A DNA stretch of 32,997 nucleotides, from NCBI GenBank assembly GCA_902806355.1, contig CADCWI010000041.1:1-32997 (forward strand). Direction: 5' to 3'. The number at the start of each line of letters is the position of its first letter. Position 1 is the first letter of the stretch. Below the pieces are notes generated by a model. That model had not been told where the DNA came from. It was given only the letters and a program-made list of their open reading frames with translations, and did not search any database. A program made the translations under genes and the position numbers. The stretch is from an uncultured Thermomicrobiales bacterium. GTDB taxonomy: Bacteria > Chloroflexota > Chloroflexia > Thermomicrobiales > UBA6265. This document shows, piece after piece, positions 9,075 to 16,058 of the stretch.

Positions 9075-9225
9075 CTGGACGTTATGCGCGTCACTTGACA
9101 TTCGGCCCGCGTGTCGCCATGCGTGAAGGCGCGCCACGTGATCGTGGGCGTTTGGCGATCTCGGGAGCCGTGCACATGGTGCCAGAGTCGTACGTTGGAT
9201 TCCCGATATCGAAGTTGTCGCCGAA

Positions 9226-9252
9226 AGTGTCTCCGGACGGAATGGAGACATT
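9226..9252 (+). promoter_or_regulatory. Hairpin in the ftsZ leader
   Basis: TGTCTCC at 9228-9234 and GGAGACA at 9244-9250 form a perfect 7-bp inverted repeat with a 9-nt loop. One G-U and one A-U pair extend the stem to 9 bp (9226-9252). It ends about 30 nt before the ftsZ ATG, close to its ribosome-binding site. There is no T-tract, so a terminator is unlikely. A translational control element or protein-binding site is possible. Confidence 0.4.
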
Positions 9253-9281
9253 CTCCTTGAAATGTGGATGGTGAAGGGACG

Positions 9282-10562
9282 ATGCAATCCCGCGGACAGA
9301 ACCCGGCTCGGCGGCAGCAAGGCGTGCGCGTTCATGGGGCACCCGGCTCGGCACAGGGACAGCCCCGGCAGGGCGACGCACCTGCTCCCCAGGACGGAGC
9401 AGGCGCCCCTTCGCCCCGGTGGAGTTCGTTCGAATCACTAGCCCAGGCGTTTGCCCGGATCAAGGTCATTGGTGTTGGCGGGGCGGGAGGCAATGCGATC
9501 AACCGGATGGTGCGATCTGGTGTCGACGGCATCGAGTTCGTTGCCGTCAATACTGATGCCCAGGCGCTGATGACCAGTGAGGCGACCATCGCTATCCGCA
9601 TTGGTGACAAGCTCACCAAGGGTCTGGGGGCCGGTGGGCGACCAGAGATCGGTGAGCGGGCGGCGGAGGAGAGCTCCGAGAGCCTGACCGAGGTGATGAA
9701 GGATTGTGACATGATCTTCATCGCCGCGGGTATGGGCGGGGGGACGGGCACCGGCGCCTCACCGACCATCGCCCGGCTCGCCAAAGCGGCCGGGGCACTG
9801 ACGGTCGCGGTGGTCACGAAGCCCTTTGAATTCGAGGGGGGCCGACGCCGCCGAGCCGCCGAGGAAGGCATCGCCCTGCTTCGCGAGACGGTCGACGCCC
9901 TGATCACGATCCCGAACGAGCGCCTCCTTCACATGGTCGATCCCAAGACGACCGTCACCGAAGCGTTCCAAATCGCGGACGATGTGCTGCGGCAGGGTAT
10001 CGCGGGAATTTCCGATCTCATCACCAAGCCAGGTGTGATCAACCTCGACTTCGCCGACGTGAAGACGATCATGCATGATGCCGGGTCGGCCCTGATGGCG
10101 ATCGGGTACGGGGAGGGCTCGGACCGCTGCGTCAATGCCGCTCGGGAGGCGATTGAGAGCCCGTTGCTGGAGATGAACATCCAGGGTGCCAAAGGTGTCC
10201 TCTACAACATCAGCGGGGGCGGAAACCTGACCTTGTTCGAGACGAGCGAAGCGGCCGATGTGATCAGGGCCGCCGCCGATGACGACGCCGAGATCATCTA
10301 CGGGACGTCGATCGATGAAGCGCTAGGCGATGGGGTGATGATTACCCTGATCGCGACCGGCTTTGATGAGCACGATCAGCTCGACAACTACGGCATCCGG
10401 AACCTCGGACGCGACGACGCGCGGATGATCGATCGAGCGCCGCAGCGGTCCGCTGGCAATCAGCCGGTCCAGGCTCGGCCGGCCGCGAACGAGCCACCGG
10501 TCTATCCCGATGATGATTGGGAGACCGAGTCGTCGATCATCCGCTTCCTGCGCGAGCGCTAA
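9282..10562 (+). CDS. ftsZ: Cell division protein FtsZ
   Basis: A tubulin-like GTPase of 426 aa that polymerises into the division ring. IKVIGVGGAGGNAINRM, VNTDAQAL, GMGGGTGTGASPTIARLAK (the tubulin G-box), ALITIPNERLL and GVINLDFADVKTIM are diagnostic. The C-terminus ends SSIIRFLRER, a recognisable but diverged form of the conserved partner-binding tail (usually ..PxFLRxR). ATG 9282 is preferred because GAAGGG lies at 9273-9278; a GTG at 9264 in the same frame has no such site. About 55 residues rich in Gln, Pro, Gly and Ala precede the globular domain, longer than in most FtsZ proteins and probably disordered. ftsQ and ftsA, usually directly upstream, are absent. The gene has its own promoter and is followed by tandem hairpins, so it may be an independent unit. 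Confidence 0.96.
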   Translation: MQSRGQNPARRQQGVRVHGAPGSAQGQPRQGDAPAPQDGAGAPSPRWSSFESLAQAFARIKVIGVGGAGGNAINRMVRSGVDGIEFVAVNTDAQALMTSEATIAIRIGDKLTKGLGAGGRPEIGERAAEESSESLTEVMKDCDMIFIAAGMGGGTGTGASPTIARLAKAAGALTVAVVTKPFEFEGGRRRRAAEEGIALLRETVDALITIPNERLLHMVDPKTTVTEAFQIADDVLRQGIAGISDLITKPGVINLDFADVKTIMHDAGSALMAIGYGEGSDRCVNAAREAIESPLLEMNIQGAKGVLYNISGGGNLTLFETSEAADVIRAAADDDAEIIYGTSIDEALGDGVMITLIATGFDEHDQLDNYGIRNLGRDDARMIDRAPQRSAGNQPVQARPAANEPPVYPDDDWETESSIIRFLRER

Positions 10563-10568
10563 GCTGTG

Positions 10569-10605
10569 TGCCACTGATCGTGGCAGCGCTCGTCCTTCGG
10601 GACGA
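10569..10605 (+). terminator. Tandem hairpins after ftsZ
   Basis: Seven bases past the ftsZ stop, TGCCAC (10569-10574) pairs with GTGGCA (10580-10585) across a 5-nt loop. Next, TCGTCC (10590-10595) pairs with GGACGA (10600-10605) across a TTCG loop, the very stable UUCG tetraloop type. No T-run follows, so this is a U-less terminator, an attenuator or an RNA-stabilising structure ahead of nrdR. Confidence 0.5.
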
Positions 10606-10683
10606 AGCCATCACGTCTGCGTCTTCTCTGGCGTGGACATTGCGCGACGCGGTTCGTGACGCCGTTGGAGAGGAGCCCGAGCG

Positions 10684-11154
10684 ATGCGATGTCCCTATTG
10701 CAGGACTCGCGACTCTCGCGTGATCGATAGCCGGGAGTTGAGCGGCGGCGATTCGATTCGACGTCGTCGCGAATGCGTGGGTTGCCATCGCCGCTTCACG
10801 ACGTATGAGCGAGTGGAGTCGGTATCGCTCGTGATCGTCAAGAAGGACGGGCGCCGAGAAGAGTTCAATCCTGACAAGCTCCGGCAGAAGATGCGCGTTG
10901 CCCTTACGAAGCGACCAGTGAGCGAGGATCAGCTCGATGCGCTGGTAGGCAGGATCGAGGGCGAGTTGCTTGCACTGGGCACGAAGGAAGTCCCTTCGAA
11001 GGCAATTGGCGAGGCCGCGTTGCGAGAGTTGAAGGCGCTCGATCAGGTCGCGTATATCCGATACGCATCAGTCTACCGCGAGTTTGCCGATATCGAAGAC
11101 CTCCGGCGCGAGATGGAGGGGTTGTCGACCCCCGCCACAGAACGCAACCGGTAG
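10684..11154 (+). CDS. nrdR: Transcriptional repressor NrdR
   Basis: A 156-aa regulator of ribonucleotide reductase genes. The N-terminal zinc ribbon is MRCPYCRTRDSRVIDSRE followed by RRRRECVGCHRRFTTYE (two CxxC pairs, residues about 3-34). The ATP-cone domain occupies about residues 46-136, with VKKDGRREEFNPDKLRQKM and DQVAYIRYASVYREF. Length and motifs match the family. The ATG has a strong AGGAG at 10671-10675. ftsZ lies 121 bp upstream with hairpins in between, so nrdR may be read through from ftsZ or transcribed separately. No ribonucleotide reductase gene or NrdR box was found in the window, so its targets are elsewhere. It converges with trxA, which encodes a typical electron donor for ribonucleotide reductase. 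Confidence 0.95.
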   Translation: MRCPYCRTRDSRVIDSRELSGGDSIRRRRECVGCHRRFTTYERVESVSLVIVKKDGRREEFNPDKLRQKMRVALTKRPVSEDQLDALVGRIEGELLALGTKEVPSKAIGEAALRELKALDQVAYIRYASVYREFADIEDLRREMEGLSTPATERNR

Positions 11155-11179
11155 GGCTGAACGCACGCCCCAGAGGCGG

Positions 11180-11225
11180 GAACGGAACAGGCCGCTGATC
11201 GTGCGATCAGCGGCCTGTTCCGTTC
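11180..11225. terminator. Perfect 21-bp hairpin between nrdR and trxA
   Basis: Positions 11180-11200 and 11205-11225 are exact reverse complements with a 4-nt loop (GTGC). The site lies 25 nt after nrdR (+) and 33 nt after trxA (-), ideally placed as a bidirectional terminator for convergent genes. Neither strand has a T-tract, so if it terminates it does so without the classical U-tail. Confidence 0.75.
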
Positions 11226-11258
11226 AACGATGATAGGTCACAACTTCAGGCCAGTCGA

Positions 11259-11585
11259 CTAGCTGAGATGCGGCTCGATCCGATCGAGAATCTGCTGCTT
11301 GGGAAGGGCGCCGACGATCTTCTCGACCGGCTGACCACCCTTGTAGAGCACCATTGTCGGGATGTTGAAGACGCCAAGCTGACCGGCATACTGCTGGTTC
11401 TCATCGACGTTGACCTTGACGATCTTCACCCGCGCATCCTGCTCTTCAGCAATCTCGGCAAGGACCGGACCGACGATCCGGCATGGACCGCACCAGGGGG
11501 CCCAGAAGTCGACCAATACCGGCTTGTCGGCGTCGATCACTTCCTTTTGGTAAACGGTATCAGTGATTTCGAGCGGCTTGGCCAT
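11259..11585 (-). CDS. trxA: Thioredoxin
   Basis: A 108-aa cytosolic disulfide reductase. The active site is DFWAPWCGPCRIVGP with Cys32 and Cys35. The cis-proline motif IPTMVLYKGG, VDENQQYAGQLGVFNIPT and a terminal amphipathic helix complete the thioredoxin fold. There is no signal peptide, and the length is canonical. GGAGGAATAG directly precedes the ATG on the minus strand, a very strong ribosome-binding site. An extended -10 lies about 45 nt upstream. The gene is monocistronic: it faces nrdR across a strong hairpin, and the glycosyltransferase behind it is divergent. Likely clients include ribonucleotide reductase and peroxiredoxins. Confidence 0.97.
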   Translation of the reverse strand: MAKPLEITDTVYQKEVIDADKPVLVDFWAPWCGPCRIVGPVLAEIAEEQDARVKIVKVNVDENQQYAGQLGVFNIPTMVLYKGGQPVEKIVGALPKQQILDRIEPHLS

Positions 11586-11627
11586 CTATTCCTCCACAGG
11601 CTGAGCATTCAGGTTATTACTTCCCAA

Positions 11628-11636
11628 ATGATAGCA
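11628..11636 (-). promoter_or_regulatory. trxA extended -10 promoter element
   Basis: Read on the minus strand this is TGcTATCAT, an extended -10 of the same TGc-TAT form as the ftsZ promoter. The predicted start near 11621 gives a leader of about 35 nt that includes the GGAGGA site. The -35 region around 11651-11656 is weak. Confidence 0.5.
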
Positions 11637-11761
11637 TAGGCTGGGCTCCAATACGACCAGTGATGAGGGTCGCATCCAGGACCATCGTTCGATTCCGCTT
11701 TGCACAGTGCACGTCGGATGCCTCCACTGGCACGCCTCTACATGGAAGCACGCGCGTGATG

Positions 11762-11790
11762 TTGGCACGCGACGTGGCAGCCCGTATCCT
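11762..11790 (+). promoter_or_regulatory. Promoter for a leaderless glycosyltransferase mRNA
   Basis: TTGGCA at 11762-11767 and TATCCT at 11785-11790 are separated by exactly 17 bp. The expected start point, about 7 nt past the -10, is the A of the ATG at 11797. The transcript would therefore have no 5' leader, which agrees with the lack of a Shine-Dalgarno sequence before this ATG. Confidence 0.55.
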
Positions 11791-11796
11791 CTGCGT

Positions 11797-12942
11797 ATGG
11801 AACCACTCGAGATCGCCTCATTCGATCGTCCGGTGCGCGTCGTGATCGACGGCAACTTTCTCAGGTTGCCGCCGTCCGGCATCGGCACCTACGTTCGTTG
11901 CCTGGTCGATGCGCTGCGCGCCGATCAGGAACGACTCGGCATTTCCCTTGATGTCCTCGATCATTCCCGGGCTGACATCCTGCGGCCGGGAAGCCGGCTG
12001 CACCGGTTCGCGTGGGACACGATCGGCTCGGGCGTAAGTGTCGCGCGTCGGCGGCCACGACCGAGCGTGCTTCACCTGCCACAGATGAGTGCCCCAATCG
12101 TCTCTCCCCTGCCTATCGTCGTTACGATTCATGATGTCATTCCGCTCGTGCTCGAAGAGTACAGGGTGTCGCGGGCGATGCAGGCATACCTCGCGCTGAT
12201 GGCACGAACGGCTCGGAACGGCCGGGTGATCATCGCGCCTTCCCAGGCGTCGGCAGGTGACATCCAGCGTGTCCTCGGCGTAAGCGTCGAACGGATTACC
12301 GTGATTCCCGAGGCGGCTTCTCCTGATCTGGAGCCAGACCATACGGGAGTGGCCGCCATCGCGGTTCGGGATCGCTTCGGGATCGAGGGACCGTTCCTCT
12401 TCAACATCGGCGGCCTCGATATCCGCAAGAACGTTCCGCTTCTCGTCGAATCCTTCGCGGACGCGCTGACCGAGCTCCCGCCGGCGATGTCGCTCGTGAT
12501 TGCCGGGCGGGCGCACTCCGACAATCCCCGCATGTTTCCGCCGATCGAACCGATCATCAAGGCACGAGGGCTCGAAGGCCGAGTCCACTTGCTCGGTCAG
12601 GTCACGGATGATGAGCGACGGTCACTGCTGCAGGCGGCAATGGCGTGCATCACCCCGTCCATGTACGAGGGGTTCGGGCTTACCCCACTCGAAGCGATGG
12701 CATGTGGAACGCCAGTCATTGCGGCCAATTCGTCGAGCTTTCCGGAGGTTATCGGCGGCGCCGGGATGCTCGTCGAGCCGGAGCGAGGTGCGTTGGCAAG
12801 GGCGATGATCCAGTTGACGACGGATCCCCGGCTCATGCGTGACCTCGGCGCGGCCGGTCTGGAGCGGTCGCGGCAGTTCAGCTGGGCCAGGGCCGCCGAA
12901 GCGACCGCATCGGTCTACCGGACCGTCGCCGCGCAGCACTGA
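11797..12942 (+). CDS. Glycosyltransferase family 4 (GT-B fold)
   Basis: A 381-aa retaining glycosyltransferase of the large GT4 family, which transfers sugars from nucleotide-sugar donors. The N-terminal acceptor domain begins VVIDGNFLRLPPSGIGTYVRCLVDAL, with a PSGIGTY loop. VTIHDVIP and IAPSQASAGDIQRVLGV follow. The C-terminal donor domain has FNIGGLDIRKNVPLLVESF and the signature PSMYEGFGLTPLEAMACGTPVIAANSSSFPEV, whose EGFGLTPLE supplies the EX7E motif (about residues 289-296). No TM or signal sequence is present, so it acts at the cytoplasmic face. The start ATG 11797 is favoured over upstream in-frame codons by homology and by the leaderless promoter. The substrate cannot be inferred: no lipid carrier or polysaccharide genes are adjacent. 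Confidence 0.9.
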   Translation: MEPLEIASFDRPVRVVIDGNFLRLPPSGIGTYVRCLVDALRADQERLGISLDVLDHSRADILRPGSRLHRFAWDTIGSGVSVARRRPRPSVLHLPQMSAPIVSPLPIVVTIHDVIPLVLEEYRVSRAMQAYLALMARTARNGRVIIAPSQASAGDIQRVLGVSVERITVIPEAASPDLEPDHTGVAAIAVRDRFGIEGPFLFNIGGLDIRKNVPLLVESFADALTELPPAMSLVIAGRAHSDNPRMFPPIEPIIKARGLEGRVHLLGQVTDDERRSLLQAAMACITPSMYEGFGLTPLEAMACGTPVIAANSSSFPEVIGGAGMLVEPERGALARAMIQLTTDPRLMRDLGAAGLERSRQFSWARAAEATASVYRTVAAQH

Positions 12943-12962
12943 CCGTTTCAGTTCCAGGGGCA

Positions 12963-14132
12963 TTATCCGGCTGGCTGGCAGCCCGCACTGAGGAACAACT
13001 GCAACTGGACCTCCCCGGCGGGATCAGTGCCCGGCAGCGCGATCGACTCGCTCGCCAGTTGCGGCTCCGAGCCGTCGGTCGGCTCGGGCAGAAGCTGTTG
13101 GAAGCTTGACTGGATCAATCGGGCGATCGCATCCGAGAGGTCGACTCCGGGACCAACGTCGGGAGCACGCGACGAAATGTTGACGAACCCGATCCGGCAA
13201 TTCTCCCCCCGGATATACGGTGCAAGGGCGGTGCTGAGTTCCTGCCGTGCGTTGTTGATGGCTCCCTGATCTCCGCCAAGCACGCCATTGAGGTCGACCT
13301 GAATTGTTGCCGAGACAGAGACCGGGTTAAGGGAGTTCAGTTGCAGCTGCTGATCGAGCGCGACAGACGTCGCGTTGGCGTTCGATATCTGGGCACCAGC
13401 GGCCTCAGCGGTCGCTTGCGCGGCGGCGGACTGCGCCTGGCTCGTCGCGAGCGAGTTTTGGGACGCCGTGATAGTCGCCTGAGTGTTGACCCCGGCGTTG
13501 GCGCTCTCGGTAGCGGACGCTTGGAGCGCTGCCTGCTCGGTGGCTTGTGTGTTGACGACGTTGGCGCTCTCGGTGGCGGATGCCTGCAATGACGCTTGCT
13601 CGGTCGCCTGGGTGTTGATGGTATTGGCGATCTCGGTCGCCTGGGCAACACTGGTGGCGAGGTTGCTGTTGAGATCAGCGACGCTCGAGTCCGTGCTTGC
13701 GCGCTCCGTAGCGAGGGCGGCGATCGTTGCCTCGGCCGACGTTGCGCTTTCGGTGGCCTGGGCATCGGACGTCGCACGCTCGTCCGCGGTCATCGCTTCC
13801 CTGGTCGCGGCTTCGTTGGCCATCTCCGTTGCTTGGGCTGATTGCTCGTCGGCCGCGGCCTGTGTCTGTTGTGCCGCGGTATCCGCTTGAGCGACCTCAT
13901 CCTCCAGCGCTTCGACGGTCTGCCGGTTCTGGGCCGCGGCGCGGGAGAAGTTTGCCTCCGCCGTCTCTAACTCATTTGGGGTGGAGGTCGGCGTTGGCGT
14001 TGGCGGTTCCTGCCCCACCGTGTTGGCGACAGCGAAGAGCATGGCCAGCCCGAGCAGGAGGTCGGCGAAGAGCCAGCCGCCGAGCACGAACATGTCGTTG
14101 CGTGTCCGTCGTTTCCGTTTGTAAGGCTGCAT
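12963..14132 (-). CDS. Membrane-anchored stalk protein with MotB-like TM helix
   Basis: 389 aa, not a family I can name. The basic N-terminus (residues 1-12) is followed by one TM helix at about 14-38, FVLGGWLFADLLLGLAMLF, with Asp24 inside the membrane. The pattern W-x-F-A-D-L-x3-L resembles the ion-binding helix of MotB, TolR and ZorB-type stators. A PTPTPTSTP linker follows (about 44-52), then an Ala/Thr/Gln/Glu-rich region of predicted helix or coiled coil (about 55-270) with a repeated NTQATEQA(S/A)LQASATESAN unit. The C-terminal globular domain (about 271-389, ending in GCQPAG) starts VSVSATIQVDLNG. It sits where OmpA-like domains sit in MotB, but I do not see the peptidoglycan-binding motif. 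GGAGATAT precedes the ATG. It follows the coiled-coil gene by 71 nt in one apparent operon. Confidence 0.82.
   Translation of the reverse strand: MQPYKRKRRTRNDMFVLGGWLFADLLLGLAMLFAVANTVGQEPPTPTPTSTPNELETAEANFSRAAAQNRQTVEALEDEVAQADTAAQQTQAAADEQSAQATEMANEAATREAMTADERATSDAQATESATSAEATIAALATERASTDSSVADLNSNLATSVAQATEIANTINTQATEQASLQASATESANVVNTQATEQAALQASATESANAGVNTQATITASQNSLATSQAQSAAAQATAEAAGAQISNANATSVALDQQLQLNSLNPVSVSATIQVDLNGVLGGDQGAINNARQELSTALAPYIRGENCRIGFVNISSRAPDVGPGVDLSDAIARLIQSSFQQLLPEPTDGSEPQLASESIALPGTDPAGEVQLQLFLSAGCQPAG
13482..13624 (-). repeat. In-gene 63-66 bp tandem repeat
   Basis: GTTGGCGCTCTCGG recurs exactly at 13497-13510 and 13560-13573, with a third diverged copy near 13623. 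The period is 63 bp, then about 66. It encodes the 21-22 residue NTQATEQA..ASATESAN unit of the stalk protein. In-frame unit changes would lengthen or shorten the stalk without breaking the gene. Confidence 0.75.
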
Positions 14133-14203
14133 CAGATATCTCCGCTGGCCTCAGCCGACAGTGCCGAAGGTCGCTCTCCACCCCGCGTTGTGCCAGAGGC
14201 ATG

Positions 14204-15904
14204 TCAGGAGCGCGCGCCGCGGCCCCAGGCGGGCCGGGAACCTCCACTTACCGGCTCTTCCGGGGATGGCTCCGGATCGCGGTCGACGCGGATGGAACCG
14301 GGTGATTGCTGGATCAGCCGGTTGAGCGTGGTCGCAAGTCCGTCGAGTCGCTGCACGAGGTGCTGCAGATCCTGGTTGATCTCGCGTTGGCGCTGAGCGG
14401 TGTTCAGGCCAACCGAGCCCATATCCCGGGCGACTTGCGAAATCTCCTTGGCGATGTCGCCCTGGCGGGAAAGCAGTCCGGAAAGGGCGTTGGCCTGCTG
14501 CCCGGTCTGCGTGCCCAGTCGCTCGAACTCTTCCTTGATCCGCTCCAGCCCGGTCCCGATCTCGTCCAGGGCGCGCGTGTTCGACTGCGTACCGGCGGTG
14601 GTCACGCGCAGCGCCTCGGCCAACCTCCCGTTAGCCTGGGTGTCGCCGGCGAGCGTCTGTTCGACACGCTCCTGGCTCTGGCCGATCTGACGCGCGATGT
14701 CGCCGATCGCGCGCACTGCTTCGGAGGCGATGCGTCCGGCCTGGGCAGCCGACTCGGCACCGGTGATGGCTTTGTCCGCGGTATCGGATAGTGAGTTGGC
14801 GGCAAGCGCGAGTTGCCTTGTCACCGCCTGATCGCTCTGCACCGCCGAGGAAGTCATCCGCTCCAGGTGCGAGATTGCCGTGAGCATGCTCTTTTGCTGA
14901 TCGGCAGCCGAACTCACCTCTCCGGTCAGGTCCTGGAGGGCCGTTTCCAATCCGGAAGAGACCTGACGGAGATCCACAAGGAGCCGGTGCATCTCTTCCG
15001 CTCCGGAGCGCATGCCCGAGGCAAACTTGCCGAAGTCGGCGAACTCGCGTTCCCTGCGCGTCGCCAGGTTCTCGAGTCGATCGTGCTCGACCTGGAGCTG
15101 CGTCAACAACTCCTGGCTGCTTCTCTCAAAGCGGTCTGCCAGGCGCTCGACACTGTCACTGAGCTGCGCCGGGCGATCGGAACGGTCACCGGCAAGGATT
15201 ACTGTCGCTTCGGCGAGGACGTTGTCGAATTCCGCCTGGAACGCTGATGCGGTGTCGGTGATCCGGTCCTCCTGTGTCTCGCGGCGACCATGCGTGTAGA
15301 ACGTGAGCAGGATCATCACGACGATCACCACCGCGTCGATGATCGCGACGGTTGAGAACGTTGGCGAGAGGACGCTGGCCTCGCCACCGAAACCGCGTTG
15401 CCAGAGGAGCAGGAACGGCGTTCCCGCTTCGTCCGGATTTGCATTGATGTAGCGGTTATACGCGAGCGCGGCTTCCGCCAATGCCGCCCAAGTCAGCAGG
15501 ATCGGCACGAGCACCAGAACGTTGCGAATCTTGTCGGCGATCTCGATCGATGACGGAGCGTAGCCGCCCTCACGGCGAACCGCATACACCAGCGACAACC
15601 GGTCAGTGTTGAAGGCTCGGCTCAGATCGACATCGGACCAGCGTTGTCGCCCGCGCTCGGTCGCCAGCGCATTGCCGAGGTCGCGCAGTCGTGCCGAGGA
15701 GCGGGGATCGACTTCCGCGAGTGAAGCCGCCATGCCATTGATCTCGCTGGAAATGTTGGCGGGGCTGGTCCAGACACTCTGCCCGCGATCGGGGTCAGCG
15801 GCGGCGGTGCGAAATGTTGCCTGGGAGCGTTGCGTACGAGGTTCGAGTGGCTGCTCGTTGAACGAGTCTGGGGATGACTGGGTTTTTCGGGTGCGTAGCT
15901 GCAA
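14204..15904 (-). CDS. Two-TM membrane protein with a long coiled coil
   Basis: 566 aa, unrecognised family. A soluble region of about 125 residues is followed by TM1 (about 128-149, VLVLVPILLTWAALAEAALA), a loop with NPDEAGTPFLLLWQRGFGG, and TM2 (about 184-204, STVAIIDAVVIVVMILLTFY). A roughly 300-residue region of heptad-rich helix (about 245-535) resembles chemoreceptor or ZorA-type cytoplasmic rods. The tail is Pro/Glu/Arg-rich. The MotA/ExbB signature GLLGTVxG is absent, so a proton-channel assignment is not supported. The start is TTG 15904, chosen because GGAAAGG lies 9 nt upstream and no earlier ATG fits. It is the first gene of a two-gene operon with the MotB-like stalk protein and is divergent from the kinase-repeat gene. 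Together these suggest a membrane complex with a cytoplasmic rod and an extracytoplasmic stalk. Confidence 0.82.
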   Translation of the reverse strand: MQLRTRKTQSSPDSFNEQPLEPRTQRSQATFRTAAADPDRGQSVWTSPANISSEINGMAASLAEVDPRSSARLRDLGNALATERGRQRWSDVDLSRAFNTDRLSLVYAVRREGGYAPSSIEIADKIRNVLVLVPILLTWAALAEAALAYNRYINANPDEAGTPFLLLWQRGFGGEASVLSPTFSTVAIIDAVVIVVMILLTFYTHGRRETQEDRITDTASAFQAEFDNVLAEATVILAGDRSDRPAQLSDSVERLADRFERSSQELLTQLQVEHDRLENLATRREREFADFGKFASGMRSGAEEMHRLLVDLRQVSSGLETALQDLTGEVSSAADQQKSMLTAISHLERMTSSAVQSDQAVTRQLALAANSLSDTADKAITGAESAAQAGRIASEAVRAIGDIARQIGQSQERVEQTLAGDTQANGRLAEALRVTTAGTQSNTRALDEIGTGLERIKEEFERLGTQTGQQANALSGLLSRQGDIAKEISQVARDMGSVGLNTAQRQREINQDLQHLVQRLDGLATTLNRLIQQSPGSIRVDRDPEPSPEEPVSGGSRPAWGRGARS

Positions 15905-16009
15905 GGGTAGAAACCTTTCCGCGACCGATGCAGGGGGTCGGATGTCTAGCGTGGTCCGCTACAATCGCGTGAGTTGTGAGGACACTCTACCATTCTACGT
16001 TGACAGTGT

Positions 16010-16019
16010 TGAACGTTCA
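16010..16019. promoter_or_regulatory. Palindrome TGAACGTTCA in the divergent promoter region
   Basis: The 154-bp gap between the coiled-coil gene (-) and the kinase-repeat gene (+) must hold both promoters. TTGACA lies at 16000-16005 and TACAAT at 15960-15965, but neither has a good partner. The perfect 10-bp palindrome sits 40 nt before the + start. Its GAACGTTC core recurs in the intergenic palindrome at 20979-20988. Confidence 0.3.
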
Positions 16020-16058
16020 TAATCGCCATGAGACTTCTACGAAACGAGGGAGCACACG

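Noticed and set aside
9041..9274. A 77-codon frame between ddl and ftsZ
   Set aside because: It overlaps the predicted promoter and leader hairpin, has no ribosome-binding site, and its product matches nothing I recognise. It shows no trace of FtsQ or FtsA.
12963..15904. A Zorya (ZorAB) or flagellar MotAB assignment
   Set aside because: The larger protein has only two TM helices and lacks the MotA/ExbB GLLGTV signature. No peptidoglycan-binding OmpA motif is visible in the smaller one, and no ZorC/D/E-like gene is adjacent. Only an analogy is kept.
16010..16019. A LexA box
   Set aside because: Actinobacterial/Bacillus-type boxes need GAAC-N4-GTTC; here the half-sites are directly abutted.
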